From Pseudomonadota bacterium (lineage in GTDB: Bacteria; Pseudomonadota; Gammaproteobacteria; Burkholderiales; Gallionellaceae), in NCBI GenBank assembly GCA_021782365.1, contig JAJXVB010000005.1, forward strand, positions 62,001-126,000: DNA of 64,000 nucleotides, given 5' to 3'. Position numbers and translations under genes: made by a program. Of this stretch, positions 39,209 through 48,562 are shown in pieces. Position 1 is the first letter of the stretch. The number at the start of each line of letters is the position of its first letter. The notes beneath the pieces are model-generated. The model saw only the letters and a program-made list of their open reading frames with translations, made no database searches and had not been told where the DNA came from.

Positions 39209-39233
39209 GCGTTGAGCGGTTAAATAGTATGAT
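39205..39233 (+). promoter_or_regulatory. Candidate sigma-70 promoter for the DUF2892/GGDEF-EAL pair
   Basis: TTGAGC (39205-39210) and TATGAT (39228-39233) are separated by 17 bases. The pair overlaps the tatD stop and is 71 bases from the next ATG. A weak hairpin (CCGCC/GGCGG, 39266-39283) lies in the leader. Confidence 0.5.
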
Positions 39234-39303
39234 GGTTTATCCTTAACCGGATCAAACACAACAGACCGCCATATAAAAGGCGGCTTAACAGGGGAGAAGA
39301 AAC

Positions 39304-39684
39304 ATGACTGACCGGATGTATAGACTGGTTTATGGCAGCGCAATGTTGATCGCGCTCTACTTCAACATAAATGTTCTGATTTATTTTCTGATAGGCCTGA
39401 TGATACTGGAGGGGGTGACGAACTGGCGCGTTCCCCTCATGATCAACAAGCTGCGCGGCATCTCGCCTCAGGTGGACGTCAATGCAAGCTCGAAATGCCG
39501 GATCCCGGTCGAGGCAGAGCGGGCCTGGCGCCTGATGATAGGTTTGACCTTCCTGCTCACCTATGCTTTCTTTGCGGAACCGCTCTGGTTCGTGCCCTGG
39601 TTTCTGGCATTTGTGATATTCGGCGCGGGCGCCAGCGATGTCTGCCCAGGGCTGATCGCAATGAAGAAGGCCGGCTGTAAATGA
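39304..39684 (+). CDS. DUF2892-like (YgaP-type) inner-membrane protein
   Basis: A 126-residue membrane protein with hydrophobic segments at about residues 10-37 and 80-108. The first half resembles the DUF2892 transmembrane hairpin found in YgaP. The second half repeats a hydrophobic hairpin and ends near ASDVCPGLIAMKKAGCK, with a Cys-Pro pair that is also typical. GGGGAGAAG precedes the ATG. It overlaps the following GGDEF-EAL gene by four bases, implying a functional pair. Confidence 0.78.
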   Translation: MTDRMYRLVYGSAMLIALYFNINVLIYFLIGLMILEGVTNWRVPLMINKLRGISPQVDVNASSKCRIPVEAERAWRLMIGLTFLLTYAFFAEPLWFVPWFLAFVIFGAGASDVCPGLIAMKKAGCK

Positions 39685-42101
39685 TCCCTCCGGCAAACGC
39701 CTCCAAGATCGAAGTCGCATCCGATTCGGGCAGTTTGCCAACCAAGATCACCGGCATTGTCTTCTGGGGTACGCTGCTGGTAGGCGTTCTGATCGCGCTC
39801 TTCATCATGCAGGGGAAGAAGAGCGAGCGCTCGGCGCTTCAGCAAGACGACACGATCATCGCAGAGATGAAGATAGAGGAGGTGCTGCAGCAGCATCCCA
39901 CCCTTCCCCTCCTGCAGAGCAACCGCGAAAGACTGCAGCAGGTGATCAAGGACCTGCAGACGAAATTCCGCTTCGAGGCTATCGAGCTCTCCAGCCAGGG
40001 AGACACCCTGGTGATCGGCAGCACGCGCCCCGCCCAGGACTCCATCACGCGCACCCTGTTAATCCGCCTGCCGGATTCGCCCAATGAAGCGAGCGTCACG
40101 CTGAAAGCCTACTTCCCCATGCTGAAGGACACGCTGTCCAAACAGCGCAAGGAGATCCTCACCGCGATCGGCGTGATGGTCGTCGTCTATGCGCTGGTGA
40201 TGCAGCAGATACTAAACAGACTGCTTTCCCGCCCTTTTGCAAGAATGGTCGAGACGGCAAAGGCCTTCGCGGAGGGCAATGCGGAATCCCGGTTTGATGA
40301 GACCAACCGCGACGAATTCGGCTTTCTTTCCAAATTCATCAACAAGGCGCTGGACGCGATCGCCCTGCAGCAGCAGGACCTGAGCGAGGCGCTGAAGCGC
40401 GCGACCACATCGGAAACGGCGCTTTCAAGGGAGAAGGAGCTGGCCGAGGTCACGCTGCAATCCATCGCGGAGGCCGTGATCACGACCAACGCAAACGGCG
40501 AGGTGCAATATCTGAATCCGGTTGCAGAACGCATCACGGGTTGGGAGAACGCCGAGGCACACGGACTGCCGATCAACTCCATCATCAAGATCGTGCAGGA
40601 GAACAGCGGCCTTCCCCTGCTCACGCCCGTGCAGCTCTGCCTTGAAAACAACCGCATTGAGAATCTTTCCACGCATGCCTCCATGCTCCGCCGGGACGGG
40701 GAATCCATCGCGATCGAGGCCACCGCCGCGCCCATGCACAACGACCAGGGAAAGATCATAGGCGTGGTCATGGTCTGCCAGGATGTAAGCCAGGCGCGCA
40801 AGCTCGCCTACCAGCTCTCCTATCAGGCAGGCCACGATGCGCTGACCGGCCTCTACAACCGCCGTGAATTCGACAACAGGCTGGTCGAACTCCTCGAGAA
40901 TGCGAAGCTGACAGGGCGACAGCATGTCCTGCTCTATCTCGATCTCGACCAGTTCAAGATCGTCAACGACACCTGCGGACACAGCGCGGGCGACAAGCTC
41001 CTGCTGCAGCTGGCCGCGCTGCTGAGCCACAAGATACGAAAAAACGATGTGCTGGCAAGACTGGGAGGCGACGAATTCGGCGTGCTCCTCGTGGGATGCG
41101 ATGTCGAATACGGCAAAAGGGTTGCCGAAACTTTCCTCACCTTGGTCTCCGATTTCAGATTCGTATGGGATGACAAGATCTTCCAGGTGGGCGTCAGCAT
41201 AGGACTGGTTCCCGTGACCTCCGCAAGCGAAAATTCGGCTGAGGTGATGAGCGCGGCCGACGCGGCGTGCTATGTCGCCAAGGACGGGGGCCGCAATCGC
41301 GTTCAGGTTTTCCTGGGAGATGAAAGACGCGGCAAGAAATACGGCGAGATGCAATGGGTGCCAAGGATACACAAGGCGATGGACGAAAACCGCCTGCATC
41401 TATACCGCCAGGACATCGTCGCCATTTCCCCCGACAACACGACCGATCACGCCGAAATCCTGCTGCGCATGGAAGACACAGATGGCGGCCTCATACCGCC
41501 CATGGCTTTCATTCCCGCCGCAGAGCGCTACAGCATCATGCCGCTGATAGACCGCTGGGTATTCAAGAATTCCCTGACATGGCTCAAGGCGAATCCGCTG
41601 GGCAGGAACGACCGGCCCAATTCGCTTTCGATCAACATCTCCGGGCAATCGCTGAGCGACGAACTTTTCCTGGGATACCTGCTGGACCAGCTGGACCAGA
41701 CCGGCGTCTCGGCACGGCAGATCTGCCTCGAGATCACCGAAACGGCCGCGATCGCGAACATAGGCCAGGCGATGGAATTCATAGACGCCCTGAAGGCGCG
41801 CGGATGCAGCTTCGCTCTGGATGATTTCGGCAGCGGCATGTCATCCTATTCGTACCTGAAGAACCTGGACGTGGACTTTCTGAAGATAGACGGGTCCTTC
41901 ATCAAGGACATGGCGAACGATCCCGTGGATCTCGCGATGGTCGAGTCGATCAACCACATAGGCCATGTGATGGGCATCAAGACCATCGCGGAATTCGTCG
42001 AGAACGAAGCCATTCTGGAAAAACTCCGAGAAATCGGCGTGAACTACGTGCAGGGATATTACATCCACAAACCGGTACCGCTTTTTGGATCGCTTGCCTG
42101 A
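39681..42101 (+). CDS. Membrane PAS-GGDEF-EAL c-di-GMP protein
   Basis: An 806-residue protein. Membrane segments near residues 24-46 and 155-173 enclose a periplasmic sensor region. A HAMP-like linker, one PAS domain (about 260-375), a GGDEF domain (intact GGDEF at 462-466) and an EAL domain follow. The EAL signature reads E-I-L (592-594), a conservative change that keeps the catalytic Glu. DDFGSGMSSYSYL and the KIDGSFIKDM motif are intact. It could make or break c-di-GMP. Coupled by a four-base overlap to the DUF2892-like protein. Confidence 0.9.
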   Translation: MIPPANASKIEVASDSGSLPTKITGIVFWGTLLVGVLIALFIMQGKKSERSALQQDDTIIAEMKIEEVLQQHPTLPLLQSNRERLQQVIKDLQTKFRFEAIELSSQGDTLVIGSTRPAQDSITRTLLIRLPDSPNEASVTLKAYFPMLKDTLSKQRKEILTAIGVMVVVYALVMQQILNRLLSRPFARMVETAKAFAEGNAESRFDETNRDEFGFLSKFINKALDAIALQQQDLSEALKRATTSETALSREKELAEVTLQSIAEAVITTNANGEVQYLNPVAERITGWENAEAHGLPINSIIKIVQENSGLPLLTPVQLCLENNRIENLSTHASMLRRDGESIAIEATAAPMHNDQGKIIGVVMVCQDVSQARKLAYQLSYQAGHDALTGLYNRREFDNRLVELLENAKLTGRQHVLLYLDLDQFKIVNDTCGHSAGDKLLLQLAALLSHKIRKNDVLARLGGDEFGVLLVGCDVEYGKRVAETFLTLVSDFRFVWDDKIFQVGVSIGLVPVTSASENSAEVMSAADAACYVAKDGGRNRVQVFLGDERRGKKYGEMQWVPRIHKAMDENRLHLYRQDIVAISPDNTTDHAEILLRMEDTDGGLIPPMAFIPAAERYSIMPLIDRWVFKNSLTWLKANPLGRNDRPNSLSINISGQSLSDELFLGYLLDQLDQTGVSARQICLEITETAAIANIGQAMEFIDALKARGCSFALDDFGSGMSSYSYLKNLDVDFLKIDGSFIKDMANDPVDLAMVESINHIGHVMGIKTIAEFVENEAILEKLREIGVNYVQGYYIHKPVPLFGSLA

Positions 42102-42116
42102 CCGGCTCATAACAAT

Positions 42117-42145
42117 TTGTTTCATGGTACCATCACCCATATAAT
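42117..42145 (+). promoter_or_regulatory. Promoter of the cysB-like gene with palindrome in the spacer
   Basis: TTGTTT (42117-42122) and TATAAT (42140-42145) are separated by 17 bases. The perfect palindrome ATGGTACCAT (42124-42133) sits inside the spacer, a typical operator position. The start codon is only 20 bases from the -10 box, so the leader would be very short. Confidence 0.6.
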
Positions 42146-42165
42146 AAACGAGCATAGGAACGGCG

Positions 42166-43107
42166 ATGAATCTGCAACAGTTGCGCTATCTCAACGAAAT
42201 CGCGCGTCGGGACCTCAAGATCTCGGACGCCGCGGTCGCCCTGTACACATCGCAGCCCGCGATCAGCAAGCAGATCAAGCTGCTCGAGGAAGAGCTCGGC
42301 ATACAGATCTTCGTGCGCAACGGAAAGCGCATCGCCGCGATCACTGAGCCCGGCAAGGGACTGCTCGCGATCGCCCAGCAGATACTGCTCGACACCAAGA
42401 ACTTCAAGCAGTATGCGCAGGAGTTCCATGCAAGGGACGTGGGCCAGCTGACGATAGCCACCACCCACACACAGGCGCGCTACGTTTTGCCGCCGATAGT
42501 CAAGAAATTCATAGAGCGCTTCCCGAAAGTGAAACTGAACCTGCACCAGAGCAGTCCCATTCAGATCGCGGAACAGGTGTTGCACGGCGAGGCTGACATC
42601 TGCATCGCGACCGAAAGCCTCTCCTCTTACGAGGGACTCGTCACCCTGCCCTGCTACGATTGGCATCACTGCGTGATCGTGCCTGCCGATCACCCCTTGC
42701 TGAAGGAAAAGACGCTGACCTTGAGGGCGCTCGCGAAATATCCCCTCATCACCTATGACCAGGCCTTTTCAGGCAGAAGCAAGATAGACGACGCATTCAA
42801 GAAGGCCAACATCACGCCCGACATCGCGCTCACCGTGATCGACGCGGACGTGATGAAGACCTATATCGAGCTCGGCCTGGGCGTTGGCATCATGGCCGAC
42901 ATCGCATTCGATCCCGAGCATGAGCCCAATCTGCGCATGCTGGATGCAGGGCATCTTTTCAAACCCAGCACGACCAAGATCGGGATACGCAAGAACGGCT
43001 ACCTGCGCGCATTCACCTACGACTTCATCGAACTTTTCGCCCCGCATCTGACGAGGAAGGTCGTGGCCGACATCATGCATCTCTCCTGCGACATGGACGA
43101 GGAATAG
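42166..43107 (+). CDS. cysB: CysB-like LysR-family regulator
   Basis: A 313-residue LysR-type regulator beginning MNLQQLRYLNEIARRDLKIS. A winged helix-turn-helix is at about residues 1-60 and the substrate-binding domain at about 92-300. TTHTQARYVLPPIVKKF and VDADVMKTYIELGLGVGI are typical of the CysB/Cbl subgroup. CysB activates sulfate assimilation genes in response to N-acetylserine. In betaproteobacteria the same family also controls cys genes, but none lies here. The spacer palindrome hints at autoregulation. Confidence 0.88.
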   Translation: MNLQQLRYLNEIARRDLKISDAAVALYTSQPAISKQIKLLEEELGIQIFVRNGKRIAAITEPGKGLLAIAQQILLDTKNFKQYAQEFHARDVGQLTIATTHTQARYVLPPIVKKFIERFPKVKLNLHQSSPIQIAEQVLHGEADICIATESLSSYEGLVTLPCYDWHHCVIVPADHPLLKEKTLTLRALAKYPLITYDQAFSGRSKIDDAFKKANITPDIALTVIDADVMKTYIELGLGVGIMADIAFDPEHEPNLRMLDAGHLFKPSTTKIGIRKNGYLRAFTYDFIELFAPHLTRKVVADIMHLSCDMDEE

Positions 43108-43113
43108 CCGCGC

Positions 43114-44226
43114 TTGCAAAGCCCGGAGGATATCCCCTGCATCGTCTCCATGCCCAGGCTCGTGCGCATGAGTGCTGAGGAGATCGCAGGGCTGATCGAG
43201 GGCAAGCCGCCAGACGCGGGCTTCTTCATGAACCAGTACCAGATATTCTCCACGATGGGGAATCTCAGCTTTGCGCTCGCGATGCAGGAGAAGGCGCTGG
43301 AGCTCTCGACCCTATACCGGATCAACGCCGAAAAAGCTCCCCCCATCAGACTGCTTGCGCTGATGACGCCTGGCGACACTTCCGACAACACGCCCATCGA
43401 ATACCTGACCGAAAATTCCGACATAGAGCTCTATCTCATGTATGTGCTGCCAGGAAAACCCCACGTCATCCCTGAGCACGACGTGGCGATCGTTGCGGCA
43501 GGCAAGAGATCATCAATCGATGCGATGGAAAAGTTTCTTTCCAACTGGCCGCGCCCGGTTCTGAACCACCCGCAATTCATCGGGCGCTGTGCCAGGGAAG
43601 TCCTCTGGAAACTCCTCAAGGACATTCCCGATCTTGTCATTGCGCCTACCACGATAGAAGACCGGCAGAGCCTGACCGGAAACTATCCGATGACGATCAG
43701 GCCGCTGGATTCACAGGCGGGCCATGGACTTCAAAGGATAGACGATGCGGAGGGACTGAAGGAATATCTCGCAACTACGGATGCCGGATTCTTCCATGTC
43801 TCGCGCTTCATCGACTACAAGAGCCGGGACGGGCTCTACCGCAAAATCCGCATCGTCCTGATCGACGGGGAGCCCTATGTCTGCCACCTTGCGATCAGTG
43901 AAGACTGGATCGTCCACTATGGCTCATCCAACATGGGCGAGAGCGCGGAGAAGAAAATCGAGGAGGCGGATTTCATGCAGCGCTTCGAAAGCGAATTCCT
44001 GCCCCGCCATCGCGCAGCCTTGAGCCAGATTGCAGAGCGCATAAAGCTCGATTATGTGGTGATGGACTGCGCCGAGACAGGCGATGGAAGGCTGCTCTTG
44101 TTCGAGGCGGACAACCGGGGCTGGGTGCATGCGACAGACCCTGTCGATCTCTTCCCATACAAGCAGGAACACATGAAAAAAGTCTTTTCCGCTTTCCGCT
44201 CGATGCTCATCAGGGCAATGCGCTAG
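43114..44226 (+). CDS. ATP-grasp-like protein (RimK/glutathione synthetase type)
   Basis: A 370-residue protein, read from TTG 43114; ATG 43150 (MPRLVRMSAEE) is an alternative start. The C-terminal half looks like an ATP-grasp fold: YPMTIRPLDSQAGHGLQRI supplies the basic and glycine-rich ATP loop. YVVMDCAETGDGRLLLFEAD supplies the acidic metal-binding strand. Such enzymes ligate a carboxylate to an amine or thiol. Substrates are unknown. It starts six bases after cysB and may share its transcript. Its end overlaps the convergent TPR-sulfotransferase gene by 17 bases. Confidence 0.72.
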   Translation: MQSPEDIPCIVSMPRLVRMSAEEIAGLIEGKPPDAGFFMNQYQIFSTMGNLSFALAMQEKALELSTLYRINAEKAPPIRLLALMTPGDTSDNTPIEYLTENSDIELYLMYVLPGKPHVIPEHDVAIVAAGKRSSIDAMEKFLSNWPRPVLNHPQFIGRCAREVLWKLLKDIPDLVIAPTTIEDRQSLTGNYPMTIRPLDSQAGHGLQRIDDAEGLKEYLATTDAGFFHVSRFIDYKSRDGLYRKIRIVLIDGEPYVCHLAISEDWIVHYGSSNMGESAEKKIEEADFMQRFESEFLPRHRAALSQIAERIKLDYVVMDCAETGDGRLLLFEADNRGWVHATDPVDLFPYKQEHMKKVFSAFRSMLIRAMR

Positions 44227-46030
44227 ATTTTCTCAGCGCGTCGATGAGCGGCCCGAGATGCGATTCGTAGCGCTTCCAGCGGCCTACTGACGAGCTGTAC
44301 ATGGGTTTTCTGACCTGAACCATGCTTGCCGTCTGCACGGGCCTTTCATTCCTGTGGAAATCGAGGCAGGCTTCATGCCAGTCGAGGTTGCAGTATTCGA
44401 TCATGCGGCGAGCCTGCCCTTCGAGATCTTCGACCACGTCCTCGTAATCCACCTCGAGGAAAGAGCCTTCGGGCAAGGTCCTTCTCCAATGCTCCATCAG
44501 AGACGCATAGCCTCCGTAATATTTTCCAAGCTCCTCGAGATCGTAGCTGTATTCATGTCCCCGGTTGAAGAGCTGGGTAAAGCAGGAGACGCAGGTGTCG
44601 AGAGGATCCCGCCTTACATGTATGATCCTCGCATCCGGCAGCATCGCATGTATCAGTCCGATCGCTAAGAAATTTGCTGGCATCTTGTCCGTGATGCGCT
44701 TGGCATGAGGCGCCCTCGCCTGCAAAGAGCGTATATACTCTTTTCCCCATCCCGCGATCTTCTCAATCCCTTCCCCTTCCTGATCTCGCTCGACGACATG
44801 AAGAAGGTCGGGCAGCTCACCTCCCGCCTGCACGTCGGGATGGCTTGCGATGATCTGTTCGACCAGCGTGGTGCCCGAGCGCGGCATGCCAAGCACGAAA
44901 ACTGGAAGCTCCGACGGATATCCGGCTTGTTTCAGGCGCGCTATAGCGGACACATCGAAGTCGCGCGCGATTCCTTCAAAACGCTCGGCAGTTTTTTCAG
45001 GATGATAGTCGAGCAAAGAGCGCCTGATCCTTGCCCCTTTGGAATAATGAAGAAAGGCGTTTTCGTAATCCCCTTTTTCATCGAAACATCTTCCCAATGC
45101 GTAATGCCTGAATACCGCATCCTTGACGCCCAAGGGTTCATCCATTCCGGCAAGCGCGGCGAAATTTTCATCATTTTTCTTGCCCGATAACGCAAGGCTA
45201 TATCTGACCTCGATGTTCGAAGGATGGTCCTTCAGTATCCTCTGGTACATGATGAACGCATCCTCAGCCTCTCCCCCTTCCAGATGGAAATTCGCAAGTC
45301 CGTGCAGCGCATCCGCGTCGTGAGGATGGATGGACAGCGCATTTCTGTAGAGCGCCTCCGCCTCGTCGCGCCTCATCATCTCCTTCAAAACGGAGGCCAG
45401 ATTGTTGTGCGCCATCAAATGATCCGGATCGATCTGCAGTGCGCGGCGCAGGCTTTGTTCCGCATCATGAAACAAACCCATGTCCAGGAGGATCGCCCCG
45501 AGATTGTTGTGCGCATCCGCATCTTTTGGCGAGAGCGCCATGGCGCGCATCGCGCTTTCCTTCGCCTCATGAAGCCTTCCGGCATCTTTCAGCAATACGC
45601 CAAGATTGCCGTGAGCCTCGACATAACCGGGGGATATCTCAAGCGCCTTGCGATAGCAGAGCTCAGCCTCATCGAGATGATGGAGCCTTCTGAAAAGATT
45701 GCCGAGGTTGTTGTGCGCTTCCGCATAGTCCGGGGAAATCTGCAAGGCGCGCTCGAGGCTTAGTCTTGCCTCATCGAATCTTCCGAGATTCAGAAACGCC
45801 ACCCCCAGGTTGTTGTGCGCATCCGCATTCTCAGGGGAAAGCTCTGCCCCCTTCTGCAAGGGAGGCAGCGCCTCCTGGTTCTTTCCAGTCCCCATGAGAA
45901 CGGCGCCGAGCACCATCCAGCCCAGGCCATGGTTCGGAAACTTTTCTGCAAAGGATCTTGCCAGATCCGCGGCCTCTTCGAGCCTGCCTTCTGCATAGGC
46001 GGACAGCAGCGCTTCGGCGTCGGGATGCAT
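44210..46030 (-). CDS. TPR-repeat sulfotransferase
   Basis: A 606-residue cytoplasmic protein. The N-terminal half has about seven tetratricopeptide repeats, for example LGRFDEARLSLERALQISP and DAEQSLRRALQIDPDH. The C-terminal half is a sulfotransferase. The PAPS 5'-phosphate loop GMPRSGTTLVEQ starts at about residue 381, and the 3'-phosphate motif is HVRRDPLDTCVSCF. It would move sulfate from PAPS to an acceptor, perhaps a protein or polysaccharide recognised by the repeats. The start overlaps the stop of the formyltransferase gene by one base, so the two are coupled. Confidence 0.86.
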   Translation of the reverse strand: MHPDAEALLSAYAEGRLEEAADLARSFAEKFPNHGLGWMVLGAVLMGTGKNQEALPPLQKGAELSPENADAHNNLGVAFLNLGRFDEARLSLERALQISPDYAEAHNNLGNLFRRLHHLDEAELCYRKALEISPGYVEAHGNLGVLLKDAGRLHEAKESAMRAMALSPKDADAHNNLGAILLDMGLFHDAEQSLRRALQIDPDHLMAHNNLASVLKEMMRRDEAEALYRNALSIHPHDADALHGLANFHLEGGEAEDAFIMYQRILKDHPSNIEVRYSLALSGKKNDENFAALAGMDEPLGVKDAVFRHYALGRCFDEKGDYENAFLHYSKGARIRRSLLDYHPEKTAERFEGIARDFDVSAIARLKQAGYPSELPVFVLGMPRSGTTLVEQIIASHPDVQAGGELPDLLHVVERDQEGEGIEKIAGWGKEYIRSLQARAPHAKRITDKMPANFLAIGLIHAMLPDARIIHVRRDPLDTCVSCFTQLFNRGHEYSYDLEELGKYYGGYASLMEHWRRTLPEGSFLEVDYEDVVEDLEGQARRMIEYCNLDWHEACLDFHRNERPVQTASMVQVRKPMYSSSVGRWKRYESHLGPLIDALRKSSALP

Positions 46031-46887
46031 CAGCGCCTCGAATTAGCGATGACGGCTCCGGGCGCATTGAGCCCCCATTCGGTGATCGCGATAAAACCAT
46101 CGCTCGCCGCGACCACCATCACGAGATTGTTTGCGTGCACAACCGTCCCCGGAACCGCCTGATGCTGTTCGACCCAGCCCTTTGCCCTGTGTATGAAGAC
46201 CATGATGCCGTTGACCTTTGCCGCGCACTCGATGTCGCCAAATGCGCGCACCTTCCTCATGATCGATTCTATGGGCTCGGTAAAGTCCAGGATGCGGTCA
46301 TCCTCCGACCATCTGTTCCAGTAGCTTCCCTCCCCCTGAGGAAGGGCGGAATCCCAGAGCACTTCCAGGTTGGTCGCAATTTTCGAGGCCAGCCTTCCCG
46401 TCGCCATCTGGGTCTTGAGCCTCAGGGACTCATGGTTCTCGTCAGCATCCAGCGCAAAGTGTTCGGCCGCCAGTATGTCGCCGCGGTCGTATTCCTCGTT
46501 TATGCGGTGGCAGGTCGCAGCCCAGCTCGTCCTTTTTTCCAGTATCGCCCTGACGAAAGGATACGGCCCGCGCGCTTCCGGCAAAGGGGAAGGATGGAAA
46601 TTGACGGCGCGGGGGACATGCTTTTCCCAGGATGGAATCTTCCACTGGTAGCAGGAGACGACGAAGAGATCGCATCCTGAAAGTTCGGCAAGATCCTTTT
46701 CCTTCACCGGGGAATGCTGGACCGGGGCGCCGAGCTCCAGCGCGCGCGCGATCACCTGCTGGTTGCTGTACATCCAGTTGTCGGGAGAGACAAAGAGCTT
46801 CTCGAGCTGCCATCCGGCGCGCAGGAAAGCCTCGAGCACGCACTGGTAGGAGTCACTGGTCGCGATTGCAAATCTCATGACCTGCAT
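46030..46887 (-). CDS. Formyltransferase-fold protein
   Basis: A 285-residue protein resembling methionyl-tRNA formyltransferase in its N-terminal domain. NFHPSPLPEARGPYPFVRA supplies the catalytic Asn and His, and HRINEEYDRGDILA supplies the catalytic Asp. The C-terminal region is unlike the tRNA-binding domain of Fmt. Relatives formylate amino-sugars or other amines from 10-formyltetrahydrofolate. ATG at 46878 (MRFAIATSD) is an alternative start. Placed just before the sulfotransferase gene and downstream of murJ. Confidence 0.8.
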   Translation of the reverse strand: MQVMRFAIATSDSYQCVLEAFLRAGWQLEKLFVSPDNWMYSNQQVIARALELGAPVQHSPVKEKDLAELSGCDLFVVSCYQWKIPSWEKHVPRAVNFHPSPLPEARGPYPFVRAILEKRTSWAATCHRINEEYDRGDILAAEHFALDADENHESLRLKTQMATGRLASKIATNLEVLWDSALPQGEGSYWNRWSEDDRILDFTEPIESIMRKVRAFGDIECAAKVNGIMVFIHRAKGWVEQHQAVPGTVVHANNLVMVVAASDGFIAITEWGLNAPGAVIANSRR

Positions 46888-46906
46888 TCTAGCCCAGCTC
46901 TATAGG

Positions 46907-48451
46907 TTAGCCTATCGCCCGCCTCGAAAAATCCTTCGGCCTGAAACCAAGGATCGCCAGGACAGCAAAGTAGACTGTGATGCCTTCCGAGACGAGGAGC
47001 GTCAGTCGCAGGATGCGCGAAAGGCCAGAGCCAGCGAGCCAGCCATCCTGGCTGCCCATGCCTAGCCAGAGCGTGATTGCGAGCGCGATCACCGCGAGCC
47101 CCACCTTCAGGAAATAGACCGGCCATCCGGGTTCCGGCTGATAGATCTTTTTCCTGCGCAGGAAATAGAAGAGGATCACCGAATTCAGGCATGCACCCAG
47201 CCCAACGGACAATGCGAGACCCGCGTGCTGGAGGTGCATGCCAAAGATGAAAAGGACATTCATCATCTGGGTCGCGATAAGCGTTGCAAGCCCTATCTTC
47301 ACAGGCGTCCTGATATCCTGTCGCGCATAGAAGCCGGGGGCGAGTATCTTCACGAGTATCAGGCCTATCAGTCCCACGCTGTAGCCTACCAGCGCATGGC
47401 TCGTCATCAGCACATCCGATGCGGAAAAAGCCCCGCGCTGAAAGAAAGTCGCGAGCAATGGAACCGCGATCATGCCCAATGCGAGCGCTGCTGGCAACGC
47501 AAGCATGAAGGTGAGCCTCAGCCCCCAGTCCAGAAGCTTGGAATACTCGACGCTGTCCTTGTTCGCATGGCACTTGGAGAGCGATGGAAGCAGTATCGTG
47601 CCAAGAGCTGCACCCAGAAGGCCCGACGGAAATTCCATCAGCCTGTCCGCATAATAGAGCCATGACACGCTTCCACCCGCGAGGAAGGAAGCGAAGATGC
47701 TGTTGATGATCAGGCTGATCTGCGTGATCGAAACGCCGAACATCGCTGGCCCCATCAGCCTGATGACGCGCCTCATGCCCTCGTCCTTCAGGCTGAAGCG
47801 GATGCTGGGCAGCATGTCTATCTTTTTCAGGAACGGAACCTGGAATGCGAGCTGCACGATGCCCGCGACGAAAACGGCAAGGGCCAGCGCCAGTATCGGA
47901 GGATGGCAATAGGGGGCGACCCAGAGCGCGGATGCGATGAAGCAGACGTTGAGCAGGATGGGCGCGAAGGCCGGGACCCAGAATTTGTTGTAGGTGTTGA
48001 GTATGGCGGCTGCGACTGCGACCAGAGAGATGAAGAAGATGTAGGGGGACGTATAGCGCAACAGCAAGACGGTCAGGTCGAATTTTGCCGTATCCTTCGC
48101 AAAGCCGGGCGCGCTGAGATAGACGAGATAGGGGGCTGCGATGATGCCGATCACCGTCACGAAAAAGAGCACGATCGCCAGCATCGTCGTGACGTGATCC
48201 AGAAGCAGCTTGGTCTCATCGTGCCCGCGTCTATTCCTGTATTCGCCGAATATCGGAACGAAAGCCTGCGAGAACGCCCCTTCCGCAAACATGCGCCGAA
48301 GTAAATTGGGCAGCTTGAATGCGACGAAGAACGCATCTGTGGCCATGCCGGCGCCAAATACCTTGGCGACCAGCACGTCGCGTGCAAAAGCCATCATGCG
48401 CGAGACCAGCGTGAGCCCGCTGATCGTGGCCAGTGATTTGAGTAGATTCAT
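46907..48451 (-). CDS. murJ: Lipid II flippase MurJ
   Basis: A 514-residue membrane protein with about 14 hydrophobic segments, from ATG 48451. It begins MNLLKSLATISGLTLVSRMM, then FARDVLVAKVFGAGMATDAF and NLLRRMFAEGAFSQAFVPI, all hallmarks of MurJ/MviN. It flips lipid II to the periplasm for peptidoglycan synthesis. The formyltransferase starts 20 bases downstream. A TTG two codons upstream is a weaker start. Confidence 0.95.
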   Translation of the reverse strand: MNLLKSLATISGLTLVSRMMAFARDVLVAKVFGAGMATDAFFVAFKLPNLLRRMFAEGAFSQAFVPIFGEYRNRRGHDETKLLLDHVTTMLAIVLFFVTVIGIIAAPYLVYLSAPGFAKDTAKFDLTVLLLRYTSPYIFFISLVAVAAAILNTYNKFWVPAFAPILLNVCFIASALWVAPYCHPPILALALAVFVAGIVQLAFQVPFLKKIDMLPSIRFSLKDEGMRRVIRLMGPAMFGVSITQISLIINSIFASFLAGGSVSWLYYADRLMEFPSGLLGAALGTILLPSLSKCHANKDSVEYSKLLDWGLRLTFMLALPAALALGMIAVPLLATFFQRGAFSASDVLMTSHALVGYSVGLIGLILVKILAPGFYARQDIRTPVKIGLATLIATQMMNVLFIFGMHLQHAGLALSVGLGACLNSVILFYFLRRKKIYQPEPGWPVYFLKVGLAVIALAITLWLGMGSQDGWLAGSGLSRILRLTLLVSEGITVYFAVLAILGFRPKDFSRRAIG

Positions 48452-48562
48452 GAGCAATATAATCGAAACCGCCGCGCATCATACCATTCCAGCCTCATTA
48501 TCCCGTAGCATCCTTTTTTCATGCGCGGTAGAATCCGGACAAACACTAGAGGAGATGCAAAA

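Noticed and set aside
39266-39283. CCGCC/GGCGG inverted repeat in the leader of the DUF2892-like gene
   Set aside because: The stem has only five pairs around an eight-base loop and no T-run, so it is too weak to call a terminator or riboswitch.
46875-47909. 344-codon open frame within murJ in another frame
   Set aside because: It overlaps the conserved murJ frame and has the Arg/Cys/His-rich composition of a shadow frame.
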